Source: Anaerolineales bacterium
Lineage (GTDB): Bacteria; Chloroflexota; Anaerolineae; Anaerolineales; Villigracilaceae
DNA length: 32,544 nt
Direction: 5' to 3'
Assembly: GCA_013360875.1 (NCBI GenBank)
Contig: JABWAU010000031.1
Coordinates: forward strand, 1 to 32,544
The notes beneath the pieces are model-generated. The model saw only the letters and a list, made by a program, of their open reading frames with translations, was not told where the DNA came from and made no database searches. Below, piece by piece: positions 16,648 through 23,984 of this stretch. The first letter of the stretch is position 1; the number at the start of each line of letters is the position of its first letter. Made by a program: the position numbers and the translations under genes.

Positions 16648-17544
16648 ATGGAAAAATCCCTCAACTGGCGTGAGTTCGTCATCACCCGCCTCATCAAAGC
16701 CTCGGGCTATTCAGCCATCCTCTTCGTTGCCCTCATCTTCATCTTCCTTCTGCGCGAAGGCTTGCCCGCCCTGAGCGATGTCAAAATCGCCGAACTGTTC
16801 AGCGTGCGCTGGTATCCCATCGAGGAATATTTCGGCATCCTTCCGCTTCTCACCGGCTCCCTCATCGTGACCCTCGGCGCGGCGCTCATTGCCGTCCCGT
16901 TTGGCATCGGCACTGCCGTGTACATTTCCGAAATCGCCCCGCGCTGGGTGCGCGAAATCCTCAAACCGCTCGTCGAACTGCTCGGCGGACTGCCCTCCGT
17001 GGTGCTCGGATTCCTCGGGATTCTCGTCCTCTCGCCGTTTCTGCGCGTCTTTCTGGACCTGCCAACGGGTCTGACAGCCTTTACCGGTTCTCTCCTCCTC
17101 GGCGGAATCGCCGTCCCCACCATCGTCTCTGTAGCGGAGGATGCGCTCGATTCCGTGCCTCGCGCCTACCGCGAAGGCGCCTGGGCATTAGGCGCGACGC
17201 GCTGGCAGACCATCTGGCGCGTGACCTTGCCCGCCGCAAAATCCGGCGTCCTCACCGCCGTCATGCTCGGCATCGGGCGCGCCATCGGCGAAACGATGAC
17301 CGTGATGATGGTGACCGGCAACGCCCCCGTGCTTGCGTTGAAACTTGGCAGCCTCTTCTCCCCCGTCCGCACCATGACCGCCACCATTGCCGCCGAAATG
17401 GGCGAGGTCGCCAACGGCAGCACCCATTATCACGTGCTGTTCTTCATCGGCATGGTTCTGTTCCTGATCTCGCTGGGAGTCAACATCGCAGCCTCGTCGG
17501 TCGTCTTCCGCGCCAAGAAGCGGGCGGAGAGGATCCTCTCGTAA
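16648..17544 (+). CDS. pstC: PstC-like permease (second system)
   Basis: A 298-residue membrane subunit with about six helices. FGILPLLTGSLIVTLGAALIA, GTAVYISEIA, LVELLGGLPSVVLGFLGIL, the coupling loop ALGATRWQTIWRVTLPAAKSG and GIGRAIGETMTVMMVTGNA are the PstC signatures. It follows pstS by 20 bp. Its natural partner pstA is displaced 690 bp downstream by a toxin-antitoxin pair. The last codons are followed at once by a fresh promoter for that pair. Confidence 0.92.
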   Translation: MEKSLNWREFVITRLIKASGYSAILFVALIFIFLLREGLPALSDVKIAELFSVRWYPIEEYFGILPLLTGSLIVTLGAALIAVPFGIGTAVYISEIAPRWVREILKPLVELLGGLPSVVLGFLGILVLSPFLRVFLDLPTGLTAFTGSLLLGGIAVPTIVSVAEDALDSVPRAYREGAWALGATRWQTIWRVTLPAAKSGVLTAVMLGIGRAIGETMTVMMVTGNAPVLALKLGSLFSPVRTMTATIAAEMGEVANGSTHYHVLFFIGMVLFLISLGVNIAASSVVFRAKKRAERILS

Positions 17545-17564
17545 AAGTCAAAAAAGTTTTCGCA

Positions 17565-17580
17565 TATAATGATTATGGAG
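17565..17580 (+). promoter_or_regulatory. Internal promoter of the toxin-antitoxin pair
   Basis: TATAAT (17565-17570) and a ribosome site GGAG (17577-17580, 8 bp before ATG 17589) give the module its own expression signals inside the pst operon. The -35 region is weak. Confidence 0.5.
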
Positions 17581-17588
17581 CGTGAGCC

Positions 17589-17834
17589 ATGGATACTTAT
17601 CGTGTTAGAACCAGGGTTTCAAAAGATGGACAACTCTCAATTACAGGGCTGCCCTTTCGCGCAGGAGCAGAAGTGGAAGTGATCGTGCGGGCAGAGCGGC
17701 AGGATCGTCAAACGCTTGTGAATGAATTGAAAGCGCTGCTCAGTGAAATTCAATCCCTGCCGCAGGCGCAGACAATTACCGAAGAGGAAATTGCCGCTGA
17801 AATTGCCGCTTATCGGGCTTCCAAAGAAAAATGA
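17589..17834 (+). CDS. Probable antitoxin of a PIN-toxin module
   Basis: An 81-residue acidic protein. The N-terminal half (YRVRTRVSKDGQLSITGLPFRAG...) looks like a swapped-hairpin AbrB/MazE-like or related strand-rich DNA-binding fold. The C-terminal half (LVNELKALLSEIQSLPQAQ, then EEEIAAEIAAYRASKEK) is a charged helix, as antitoxins use to wrap their toxin. Its stop overlaps the start of the PIN toxin (ATGA), typical of antitoxin-toxin pairs. The assignment rests mainly on this arrangement; the fold is inferred. Antitoxins of this type usually repress their own promoter, here the TATAAT at 17565. Confidence 0.75.
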   Translation: MDTYRVRTRVSKDGQLSITGLPFRAGAEVEVIVRAERQDRQTLVNELKALLSEIQSLPQAQTITEEEIAAEIAAYRASKEK

Positions 17835-18238
17835 AGGTTATCATAGACACAAACGTATTGCTTTCCGCTGCGTGGAAGGATAAAACACCGGAAGAGGTTG
17901 TCCTTTGGATTTTGTCTCAGGACGATTGGGAATGGGTGGTTTCAGAAGATATTCTCACAGAATACCGCGAAGTAATACACCGCGAAAAATTTGGTTTGGA
18001 TTCAGAGATATTGGACCGTTGGGAAACCATCATCAGAGAACTCACCACCCTTATTGATATCAACATTGATATCGAATTTCCGCGCGACAAAAGAGACGCG
18101 AAATTTCTCGCCTGCGCGCTGATTTCTCAAGCCGATTATTTCATTACAGGTGACAAGGATTTCAGCGAAGCCAAGAAGATCATAAACACCACCGTTATTT
18201 CTGTTTCCGCTTTCAAGAATTTGGTCATCCAAAAATGA
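17831..18238 (+). CDS. PIN-domain toxin (COG1569-like), inside the pst operon
   Basis: A 135-residue PIN-fold ribonuclease. The four acidic positions that bind Mg are visible: Asp6 in IDTNVLLSA, Glu44 in LTEYREV, Asp89 in KRDAKFLACA, and Asp108/Asp110 in ITGDKDF. Toxins of this group cut RNA and are held inactive by the antitoxin encoded just upstream. The gene overlaps the antitoxin by four bases and, at its other end, overlaps pstA by four bases (ATGA at 18235-18238). PstA translation may therefore depend on ribosomes finishing the toxin. AT content is somewhat higher than in the pst genes, which fits later acquisition. Confidence 0.88.
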   Translation: MKVIIDTNVLLSAAWKDKTPEEVVLWILSQDDWEWVVSEDILTEYREVIHREKFGLDSEILDRWETIIRELTTLIDINIDIEFPRDKRDAKFLACALISQADYFITGDKDFSEAKKIINTTVISVSAFKNLVIQK

Positions 18239-19098
18239 GCCGATTTTTTTCTCTCAACCGTCACCTTGCCCAGCGGCTCGGCTTTGCCGGGCTCACGTTG
18301 ATGTCGGTTCTCACCGTCCTGCCGATTGTTGCAGTAGTCCTCTATATCATCGTGCAGGGCGCGCCTGCGATCTCGTGGGAATTTCTCGGCGGCTTCCCGC
18401 GCAGCGGCATGCGGGCGGGCGGCATCCTGCCAGCCATCATCGGCACGCTGTACCTCACGCTTGGCACAGCCGTGTTCTCGGTCCCGCTGGGAATCGCCGC
18501 CGCGATTTACCTCTCCGAATACGCGGCAGATACGCCCCTCACCCGCACCATCCGCATCGCTATCATCAACCTGGCGGGCATCCCTTCGGTGGTGTATGGA
18601 CTGTTCGGGCTGGGGTTATTCGTCCTGTTCCTCAAATTCGGCACCTCCATCCTTGCCGCCTCGCTGACTCTTTCCATCATGACCCTGCCGGTCATCATCA
18701 GCACGGCGGAGGAGGCGCTGCGCGCCGTCCCACAGGCGTTTCGCACCGTGAGCATCTCCCTCGGCGCCACCCGCTGGCAGACCATCCGCCGCATCGTCCT
18801 GAAGGAAGCGCTGCCGGGCATCATCACCGGCGTCATCCTCGGTCTCGAACGCGCCGCCGGCGAGACCGCGCCCATCCTGTTTACCGGGGCGGCGTTCTTC
18901 CTGCCGCGCCTGCCCAATTCCCCGTTCGACGCCACCATGGCGCTGCCTTATCACCTCTTCGTCATTTCCACGCAGGTTCCTGAAATGCCCATCCAGATTC
19001 AATATGGCACGGCGCTGGTTTTGCTCGTTTTTGTGTTGACCATGAACGTCATTGCAACGGTGATCCGCTCACGGGCAAGGGCGAAGAGGCAGTGGTAA
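18235..19098 (+). CDS. pstA: PstA-like permease (second system)
   Basis: A 287-residue membrane subunit with six helices and PstA patterns: [53 protein letters not shown], coupling loop SLGATRWQTIRRIVLKEALPGI, and LERAAGETAPILFTGAAFF. There is no independent ribosome binding site, because the start codon overlaps the toxin stop. Translation is therefore probably coupled to the toxin gene. A 106-bp gap with short GC-rich inverted repeats follows before the next pstB. Confidence 0.92.
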   Translation: MSRFFSLNRHLAQRLGFAGLTLMSVLTVLPIVAVVLYIIVQGAPAISWEFLGGFPRSGMRAGGILPAIIGTLYLTLGTAVFSVPLGIAAAIYLSEYAADTPLTRTIRIAIINLAGIPSVVYGLFGLGLFVLFLKFGTSILAASLTLSIMTLPVIISTAEEALRAVPQAFRTVSISLGATRWQTIRRIVLKEALPGIITGVILGLERAAGETAPILFTGAAFFLPRLPNSPFDATMALPYHLFVISTQVPEMPIQIQYGTALVLLVFVLTMNVIATVIRSRARAKRQW

Positions 19099-19204
19099 TC
19101 AGCGTCGTGTAACAAGTTGTTGTGGCGCGTAAAAGGCGCTCACTAACGCCGAATTCGCGCCTGCCAGGTTTGCGCTAGAGAGATCAAACTACGCCGAAGA
19201 ATCA

Positions 19205-19960
19205 ATGAACAAAATCATCATCGAAAACCTCTCCCTGCAATACTCGGATGGCACCGAATCCCTGCGAAACGTCAGCATGGAGATTCCCGCCAACGCCATC
19301 ACGGTTCTGTTTGGACCCGCCGGCGGCGGCAAGTCCACGCTTTTGCGCTGTCTCAACCGTCTCAACGACCTGGCAGATGTGCAGGTTGTGGAGGGAAAAG
19401 TCATGATTGACGGCGAAAACATCCTAGACCCGAAAACGGATGTCATTGCCCTGCGCCGCAAAGTGGGCATGGTCTTTGCCCGCCCGGTCGTCCTGCCGAT
19501 GAGCATCCGCGACAACCTGACCTACGGGCTGGAACTGGCAGGTGAGACGCGCCGCTCGAAACTCGACGAGGCGGTGGAACGGAGTTTGCAACTTGCCGCC
19601 ATCTGGGACGAGGTCAAAGACCGCCTCGACGACCCCGCCATTGCGCTTTCGGGCGGTCAGCAGCAGCGCATCTGCCTTGCCCGCGTGCTGGCTCTGCAGC
19701 CAGAGGTCATCCTGCTCGACGAACCGACCTCCGGTCTCGACCCCATCTCCACCGGCAAAGTGGAAGCGGCATTGCAGGAACTCAAAAAGGACTACACCAT
19801 CGTCCTGGTGCCGCATTCAATTCAACAGGCTGGGCGCACCGCCGACTACGCCGCCTTTTTTCTGCAGGGCGAACTTGTTGAATACGGGGAGGGAAGCGCC
19901 ATTTTCACCGCCCCCAAAGAAAAACGGACGGAAGATTACATCACCGGAAGATTCGGATAA
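19205..19960 (+). CDS. pstB: Divergent PstB-like ATPase lacking the Q-loop glutamine
   Basis: A 251-residue ATPase of the PstB family with unusual motifs. Walker A is GPAGGGKST (37-45). The Q-loop reads VFARPVVLP, so the glutamine that senses the gamma-phosphate and couples to the permease is Ala92. The signature LSGGQ (148-152), Walker B LLDEPTSGLDP and the H-loop His204 (in VPHS, usually VTHN) are present. The C-terminus RTEDYITGRFG is PstB-like. The defects complement those of the pstB at 14896-15663. It may be a known subgroup of PstB-like ATPases rather than a decaying copy: its frame and all other motifs are intact. The stop is followed directly by arsC. Confidence 0.9.
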   Translation: MNKIIIENLSLQYSDGTESLRNVSMEIPANAITVLFGPAGGGKSTLLRCLNRLNDLADVQVVEGKVMIDGENILDPKTDVIALRRKVGMVFARPVVLPMSIRDNLTYGLELAGETRRSKLDEAVERSLQLAAIWDEVKDRLDDPAIALSGGQQQRICLARVLALQPEVILLDEPTSGLDPISTGKVEAALQELKKDYTIVLVPHSIQQAGRTADYAAFFLQGELVEYGEGSAIFTAPKEKRTEDYITGRFG

Positions 19961-20368
19961 ATGAAAACCGTATTGTTCCTTTGCACCGGCAACTCTTGCC
20001 GTTCGCAAATGGCGGAAGCCATTGTCAACGCACACTATGGCAGCCAGTGGAAGGCATACTCCGCCGGCACAAAGCCTGCCGGTTACGTGCATCTCAAGGC
20101 GATTCAGGCGCTCAACGAAATCGGCATTGCCCACGTGGGTAAATCGAAGCACATTGACGACCTGCCCGTGAAGGACTTCGACCTCGTTGTCACGGTTTGC
20201 GATTCGGCGGCGGAGGAATGTCCCGTGTGGCCCGGCAGAGCGGGCAGACGCATCCATCACAGTTTGGTGGATCCTGCCAAAGCGGAGGGAACGCACGAAG
20301 AGCAGATGCAGGTTTTCCGTCGGGTGCGAAGCGAAATGTTGAAAGTCATTCCCGACTTGCTGAAATAA
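19961..20368 (+). CDS. arsC: Arsenate reductase, thioredoxin-coupled ArsC / LMW phosphatase family
   Basis: A 135-residue cytoplasmic enzyme that reduces arsenate to arsenite. The P-loop CTGNSCRS carries the nucleophile Cys8, and the redox pair Cys80 and Cys87 lies in VTVCDSAAEECPVWPG. The 8/80/87 spacing equals the 10/82/89 triad I recall for the staphylococcal pI258 enzyme, so a thioredoxin-dependent reductase is favoured over a plain tyrosine phosphatase. The start codon directly follows the pstB stop with no gap, so it is cotranscribed with the second phosphate transporter. No arsR, arsB or acr3 is present in the window, so arsenite export must be encoded elsewhere. Because phosphate transporters also take up arsenate, detoxification by the last gene of the operon makes sense. 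Confidence 0.92.
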   Translation: MKTVLFLCTGNSCRSQMAEAIVNAHYGSQWKAYSAGTKPAGYVHLKAIQALNEIGIAHVGKSKHIDDLPVKDFDLVVTVCDSAAEECPVWPGRAGRRIHHSLVDPAKAEGTHEEQMQVFRRVRSEMLKVIPDLLK

Positions 20369-20386
20369 AGCGCGGACGAAAATCAT

Positions 20387-20416
20387 TTGACGGGCTGAGT
20401 CATCGGATGGTATTCT
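20387..20416 (+). promoter_or_regulatory. Promoter of the flavoprotein gene
   Basis: TTGACG (20387-20392) and TATTCT (20411-20416) are separated by 18 bp, 21 bp ahead of the start at 20438. AAGGA (20426-20430) is the ribosome site. Confidence 0.6.
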
Positions 20417-20437
20417 TTGACCAAAAAGGATGCCAAC

Positions 20438-22504
20438 ATGACCAGCCCGTTTGATATTCTCTTCGAACCGCTTCGTATCGGACCCGTCACTGCGCCCAAC
20501 CGTTTTTATCAGGTGCCGCACTGCAACGGATTCGGCTACCGCATGCCGCACGGCATGGCGGCGATGCGCGGCATGAAGGCGGAGGGAGGCTGGGGGGTGG
20601 TCTGCACCGAAGAAACCGAGATTCACCACACGAGCGACCTCTCGCCGTATTTCGAGGGCAGGCTGTGGAGCGATGAGGACATCCCCGCATTGCAATTGAT
20701 GGTTGAGTCTGTGCACCGTCACGGCGCGCTGGCGGGCATCGAACTCTCGTACAACGGCATTGACGCTGTGAACCTGTATTCGCGCGTGCCGCCGCTCGCG
20801 CCGCGTTCAATGGGAACGCTGGGCGGCTCAGGCTATGAACCCGTCCAAACCCGCCGCATGGACAAGGAAGACATTCGCAATGTGCGCAGGTGGCATCGGC
20901 AGGCGGCGCTCAGGGCGAAGCGGGCGGGCTTCGATATTGTGTATTGTTATGCGGGTCACGGCATGACGGCGGCGATGCAGTTCATCGTCCGGCGCTATAA
21001 CGACCGCACGGACGAATACGGCGGTTCGCTGGAAAACCGCGTGCGCTTCCTGCGGGAGTTGATCGAGGATACAAAAGAAGCGGTGGGCGACAGGTGTGCG
21101 GTGGCGGTGCGCTTTGCGGTGGATGAATTGCTTGGCGAGGATGGCATCACCCATCAGGGCGAAGGGCATGATGTGATTGCCATGCTCGCCGAACTGCCCG
21201 ACCTGTGGGACGTGAACGTCAGCGGCTGGAGCAACGACTCGGCAACTTCGCGCTTCGAGAAAGAGGGGTATCAGGAGAAGTACATTTCCTTTGTGAAGCA
21301 ACTGACGAGGAAACCCGTCGTCGGCGTGGGGCGGTACACTTCGCCCGAGGCGATGGTCTCGGCAATCAAACGCGGCGTGATGGACTTCATCGGCGCGGCG
21401 CGTCCCTCCATCGCCGACCCGTTCCTGCCAACAAAAATCAAAGAAGGGAGGATAGAAGATATTCGAGAATGCATCGGCTGTAACATCTGCGTGACGGGCG
21501 ATACCCGTTATGTCCCCATCCGCTGTACGCAGAACCCGACGATGGGCGAGGAATGGCGGCGCGGCTGGCATCCCGAAATCATCGCGCCGAAGAAGAGCGA
21601 GGGGGAGATCATGGTCATCGGCGCGGGACCCGCCGGGCTGGAGTGTGCGCGGGCGCTGGGTCAGCGCGGCTATCGGGTGTCCCTGCTGGAGGCGCGGAGG
21701 GAAGCGGGCGGGCGCGTCCTGCGCGAGTCGGCGCTACCGGGTCTGAACGAATGGCGGCGCGTCATAGACTGGCGGTTGACTCAGATCCAAAAAATGAAGA
21801 ACGTCTCGCTCTATCTTTCCAGCCCGATGACAGCGGAGGAGATAGTCGAAGCGGGCGCGCAACATGTCATCGTCGCCACCGGCGCAGCCTGGCGGCGCGA
21901 CGGCGTGGGACGGACGCTGTGGAAGCCGATTCCGGGATTTAACCTGGAGAATGTGTTTAGCCCTGATGATTTGATGCAGGCAGGTGCAATTGGTAAATTG
22001 GCGATTGGCGATTATGTGATTTACGACGACGACCACTACTACATTGGCGGCGTGTTGGCAGAGTTACTCGCGACAAACGGCTGCAAAGTCTCGCTGGTTA
22101 CGCCGGCGCCGATGGTCTCGTATTGGTCGCAGTTCACGCTGGAGCAGGAACGCATCCAGGTGCGCCTGATGAAACTCGGCGTGGCGTTCTATACACAGCA
22201 CGTGGTGAGCGAAATCGGAAAGGACTTTGTCAAACTCTCGAACATCATATCGGGCGGGGAAATCGAACTGCCGCGCAAAGGAGTGACGCTGGTGAGCGAC
22301 AGACTCCCCAACGACGCCATCCATTCCGCCCTCAAACCCGCGCTTGAGACAGGTAAACTCCAATCGCTCCGCCTCATCGGCGACGCCGAAGCGCCGAACA
22401 TCATCGCACAGGCCGTCTTTGCCGGTCACCTGGCGGCGCGGGAGTTCGACGAGCAGCAACCCGAAGGGACGCCGTTCAAGGTGGAAAGGCTAAAGATATT
22501 GTAG
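20438..22504 (+). CDS. Trimethylamine-dehydrogenase-family iron-sulfur flavoprotein
   Basis: A 688-residue enzyme: an N-terminal FMN-binding TIM barrel of the old-yellow-enzyme type (1-345), a 4Fe-4S site with Cys345, Cys348, Cys351 and Cys363 (CIGCNIC...RCTQN), and a C-terminal dinucleotide-binding region (VIGAGPAGLECARAL; GDAEAPNIIAQAVFAGHLAARE). Against trimethylamine dehydrogenase, recalled from memory, it keeps the flavin-linking Cys (29, in FYQVPHC), the Tyr171-His174 and Asp267 catalytic set, and Trp264. The other two cage aromatics are changed: Glu59 for Tyr60 and Asp355 for Trp355. It is therefore probably an amine or N-methyl dehydrogenase with another substrate. The family passes electrons to ETF. 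It has its own promoter. An in-frame TTG-type extension exists, but ATG 20438 has the ribosome site. Confidence 0.85.
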   Translation: MTSPFDILFEPLRIGPVTAPNRFYQVPHCNGFGYRMPHGMAAMRGMKAEGGWGVVCTEETEIHHTSDLSPYFEGRLWSDEDIPALQLMVESVHRHGALAGIELSYNGIDAVNLYSRVPPLAPRSMGTLGGSGYEPVQTRRMDKEDIRNVRRWHRQAALRAKRAGFDIVYCYAGHGMTAAMQFIVRRYNDRTDEYGGSLENRVRFLRELIEDTKEAVGDRCAVAVRFAVDELLGEDGITHQGEGHDVIAMLAELPDLWDVNVSGWSNDSATSRFEKEGYQEKYISFVKQLTRKPVVGVGRYTSPEAMVSAIKRGVMDFIGAARPSIADPFLPTKIKEGRIEDIRECIGCNICVTGDTRYVPIRCTQNPTMGEEWRRGWHPEIIAPKKSEGEIMVIGAGPAGLECARALGQRGYRVSLLEARREAGGRVLRESALPGLNEWRRVIDWRLTQIQKMKNVSLYLSSPMTAEEIVEAGAQHVIVATGAAWRRDGVGRTLWKPIPGFNLENVFSPDDLMQAGAIGKLAIGDYVIYDDDHYYIGGVLAELLATNGCKVSLVTPAPMVSYWSQFTLEQERIQVRLMKLGVAFYTQHVVSEIGKDFVKLSNIISGGEIELPRKGVTLVSDRLPNDAIHSALKPALETGKLQSLRLIGDAEAPNIIAQAVFAGHLAAREFDEQQPEGTPFKVERLKIL
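21989..22016. repeat. Heptamer repeat inside a coding region
   Basis: Four period-7 units, ATTGGTA, AATTGGC, GATTGGC, GATTATG, belong to the same family as those at 6782-6823 and 8731-8751 but lie inside the flavoprotein gene. There they encode IGKLAIGDYV, just before the conserved IYDDDHYYIGG strand. Confidence 0.5.
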
Positions 22505-22551
22505 AGGCGAGGTTCTCTCACTGTTATTAGGCGGGGAAACCCCGCCCCTAC
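22501..22551. repeat. Palindromic repeat between convergent genes
   Basis: GTAGAGGCG (22501-22509) pairs with CGCCCCTAC (22543-22551) in 8 of 9 positions, and an inner GGCGGGG-AAA-CCCCGCC hairpin (22530-22546) is perfect. The left arm contains the TAG stop of the flavoprotein, and the right end lies 5 bp from the end of the minus-strand gene, so the element makes up the whole intergenic region. It may terminate both transcripts. Confidence 0.6.
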
Positions 22552-22555
22552 AAAC

Positions 22556-23899
22556 TCACCACACCCTCTCCAAATTGGGGTTATCGAGCGGTTTGCGTCC
22601 CACCTTTGCCATGTCAATCCATTCACCGTGCACCTTCACACGCACCACATCGGCGGTGAAGTCGGTCACCGTGCTGCCGTTATTGTTGAACAGCCACGAA
22701 CCGACTGCATAAATATCCGCCGGCACGCCCAACTTCTCGAACTTGCGAATCTTTTCGGGATTGAAGCCGCCGGAGACGACAATCTTGACGTTGCGGCAAT
22801 ATGACCGTGCCGCTTCTTTCCAGACCTCGGGCAGGCTCCACGATTCCCAAGCCGAATCCAACGCCTGACGGACGTTGAACACCAGCCGCGGGTTGACGCC
22901 GAGATCGAGCGCCGGGTCGCCCAGCGGCGCAACCGACACGTCGCGCACGCTTCCGCTGGTATCCAACCGCACGCCATAAAGAATATACTTGGTGGCTTCG
23001 GCTTCCTCCCCAGCGTCCTTCAACTCCTTGTATTTCATGAACATCGCTTCCAGCACCCGCAGGGAATCGCGCACCGAATCGTTATTGAAATCCACCAACG
23101 CAATGCGCGGAATGCGCGCCGGCAGAATGCGCGAAAACTGCATCATTGCTTCCGCCGTGTCGCCGAGGAAGGAAGCGATGGCGGCGTGAGCAACCGTCCC
23201 GCCGCCTGCGCCGCCCCACCAATCGCCCTGCGCATCGGTGGAAACGAAGGGACCCAGTTCATGCACATAGTCGCGGTTGAAGCGTTGTACTGCGATGTTG
23301 TAGGCGTAGCCGTCGGCGGCTTGCACTTCGTGCAGGTCGAAGCGCGCCGGGAAGAAGAGCACCGGCTTACCGTGCGCCGCCACGAGCGTTTCATACACGT
23401 TCGTCGCCACGCGGCTGGCGCGGGTGAGGATGCCGAGCGTGGGGGTTTCGAGCAGGGCAAAGTCACGGTAACGTCCGCGCACCCTGATAACCGGCTCCAC
23501 GTGCAGAGGGTTGCCATCCGATTCGACGATGGTCCCGTCATGCACCGCCCAAACTTCCAACCGACCGGAGGTATCCACAAAGTTCTCGCCATCCCAATAG
23601 CCCGTGCAGTGACGAAGCATGGCGAGCGCCTTGTCCACGCCGACGACGATGGTCTTGCCGACGCGGCGGGTGAACCACTGCATCTCTACTTCGATATTCC
23701 CCACGGCAATCTCCTGCGGCGAAATGCCCGGCGGCAGGTTGTGATACTTGCCAGAATAGGTGAATCCCTCTGCGGCGAGGGCGGTGAGCATGCGCCCGAT
23801 GTTTTCGAAGTATTTGTCGGAATACCAGCCGCGGCGCATGCGCTCGATGTCGAGTTTGAAGGTTTCGTTGGTCAGACGTTTATGGTCGAAGATGGACAT
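22556..23899 (-). CDS. pncB: Nicotinate phosphoribosyltransferase
   Basis: A 447-residue enzyme of the NAPRTase family that makes nicotinate mononucleotide from nicotinate and PRPP for NAD salvage. Family features include an N-terminal LTNETFKLDIERMRRGWYSDKYF, the FPARFDLHEVQAADGYAYNIAVQRF segment, a barrel strand IALVDFNNDSVRDSLRV, the YGVRLDTSGSVRDV loop, and the phosphate-binding SGGFNPEKIRKFEKLG near the C-terminus. The length fits the bacterial type. A -10-like TAATAG lies about 25 bp before the start; no ribosome site is clear. It is separated from the upstream hydrolase by a terminator, so the pair is probably transcribed as two units despite the linked function. Confidence 0.88.
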   Translation of the reverse strand: MSIFDHKRLTNETFKLDIERMRRGWYSDKYFENIGRMLTALAAEGFTYSGKYHNLPPGISPQEIAVGNIEVEMQWFTRRVGKTIVVGVDKALAMLRHCTGYWDGENFVDTSGRLEVWAVHDGTIVESDGNPLHVEPVIRVRGRYRDFALLETPTLGILTRASRVATNVYETLVAAHGKPVLFFPARFDLHEVQAADGYAYNIAVQRFNRDYVHELGPFVSTDAQGDWWGGAGGGTVAHAAIASFLGDTAEAMMQFSRILPARIPRIALVDFNNDSVRDSLRVLEAMFMKYKELKDAGEEAEATKYILYGVRLDTSGSVRDVSVAPLGDPALDLGVNPRLVFNVRQALDSAWESWSLPEVWKEAARSYCRNVKIVVSGGFNPEKIRKFEKLGVPADIYAVGSWLFNNNGSTVTDFTADVVRVKVHGEWIDMAKVGRKPLDNPNLERVW

Positions 23900-23937
23900 G
23901 GCTGTTCGATTCGTTTTGGGTGGTACTATTAAGAAAC

Positions 23938-23979
23938 AAACAGGCGAACCAACATGCGAGATGTGTTCGCCTGTTTTTT
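23938..23979 (-). terminator. Bidirectional hairpin terminator
   Basis: AAACAGGCGAAC (23938-23949) and GTTCGCCTGTTT (23965-23976) make a 12-bp stem. On the minus strand, the direction of the hydrolase gene ending at 23985, it is followed by GTTTCTT. On the plus strand it is followed by TTT. It separates the hydrolase from pncB. Confidence 0.7.
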
Positions 23980-23984
23980 ATTCG

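Noticed and set aside
19099-19204. attC-like or integron-like site in the pstA-pstB gap
   Set aside because: Short inverted repeats (AACAAGTTGTT, AGGCGC...GCGCCT) and an ACTAACGCC word are present, but the paired core sites with correct spacing are missing and no integrase is near.
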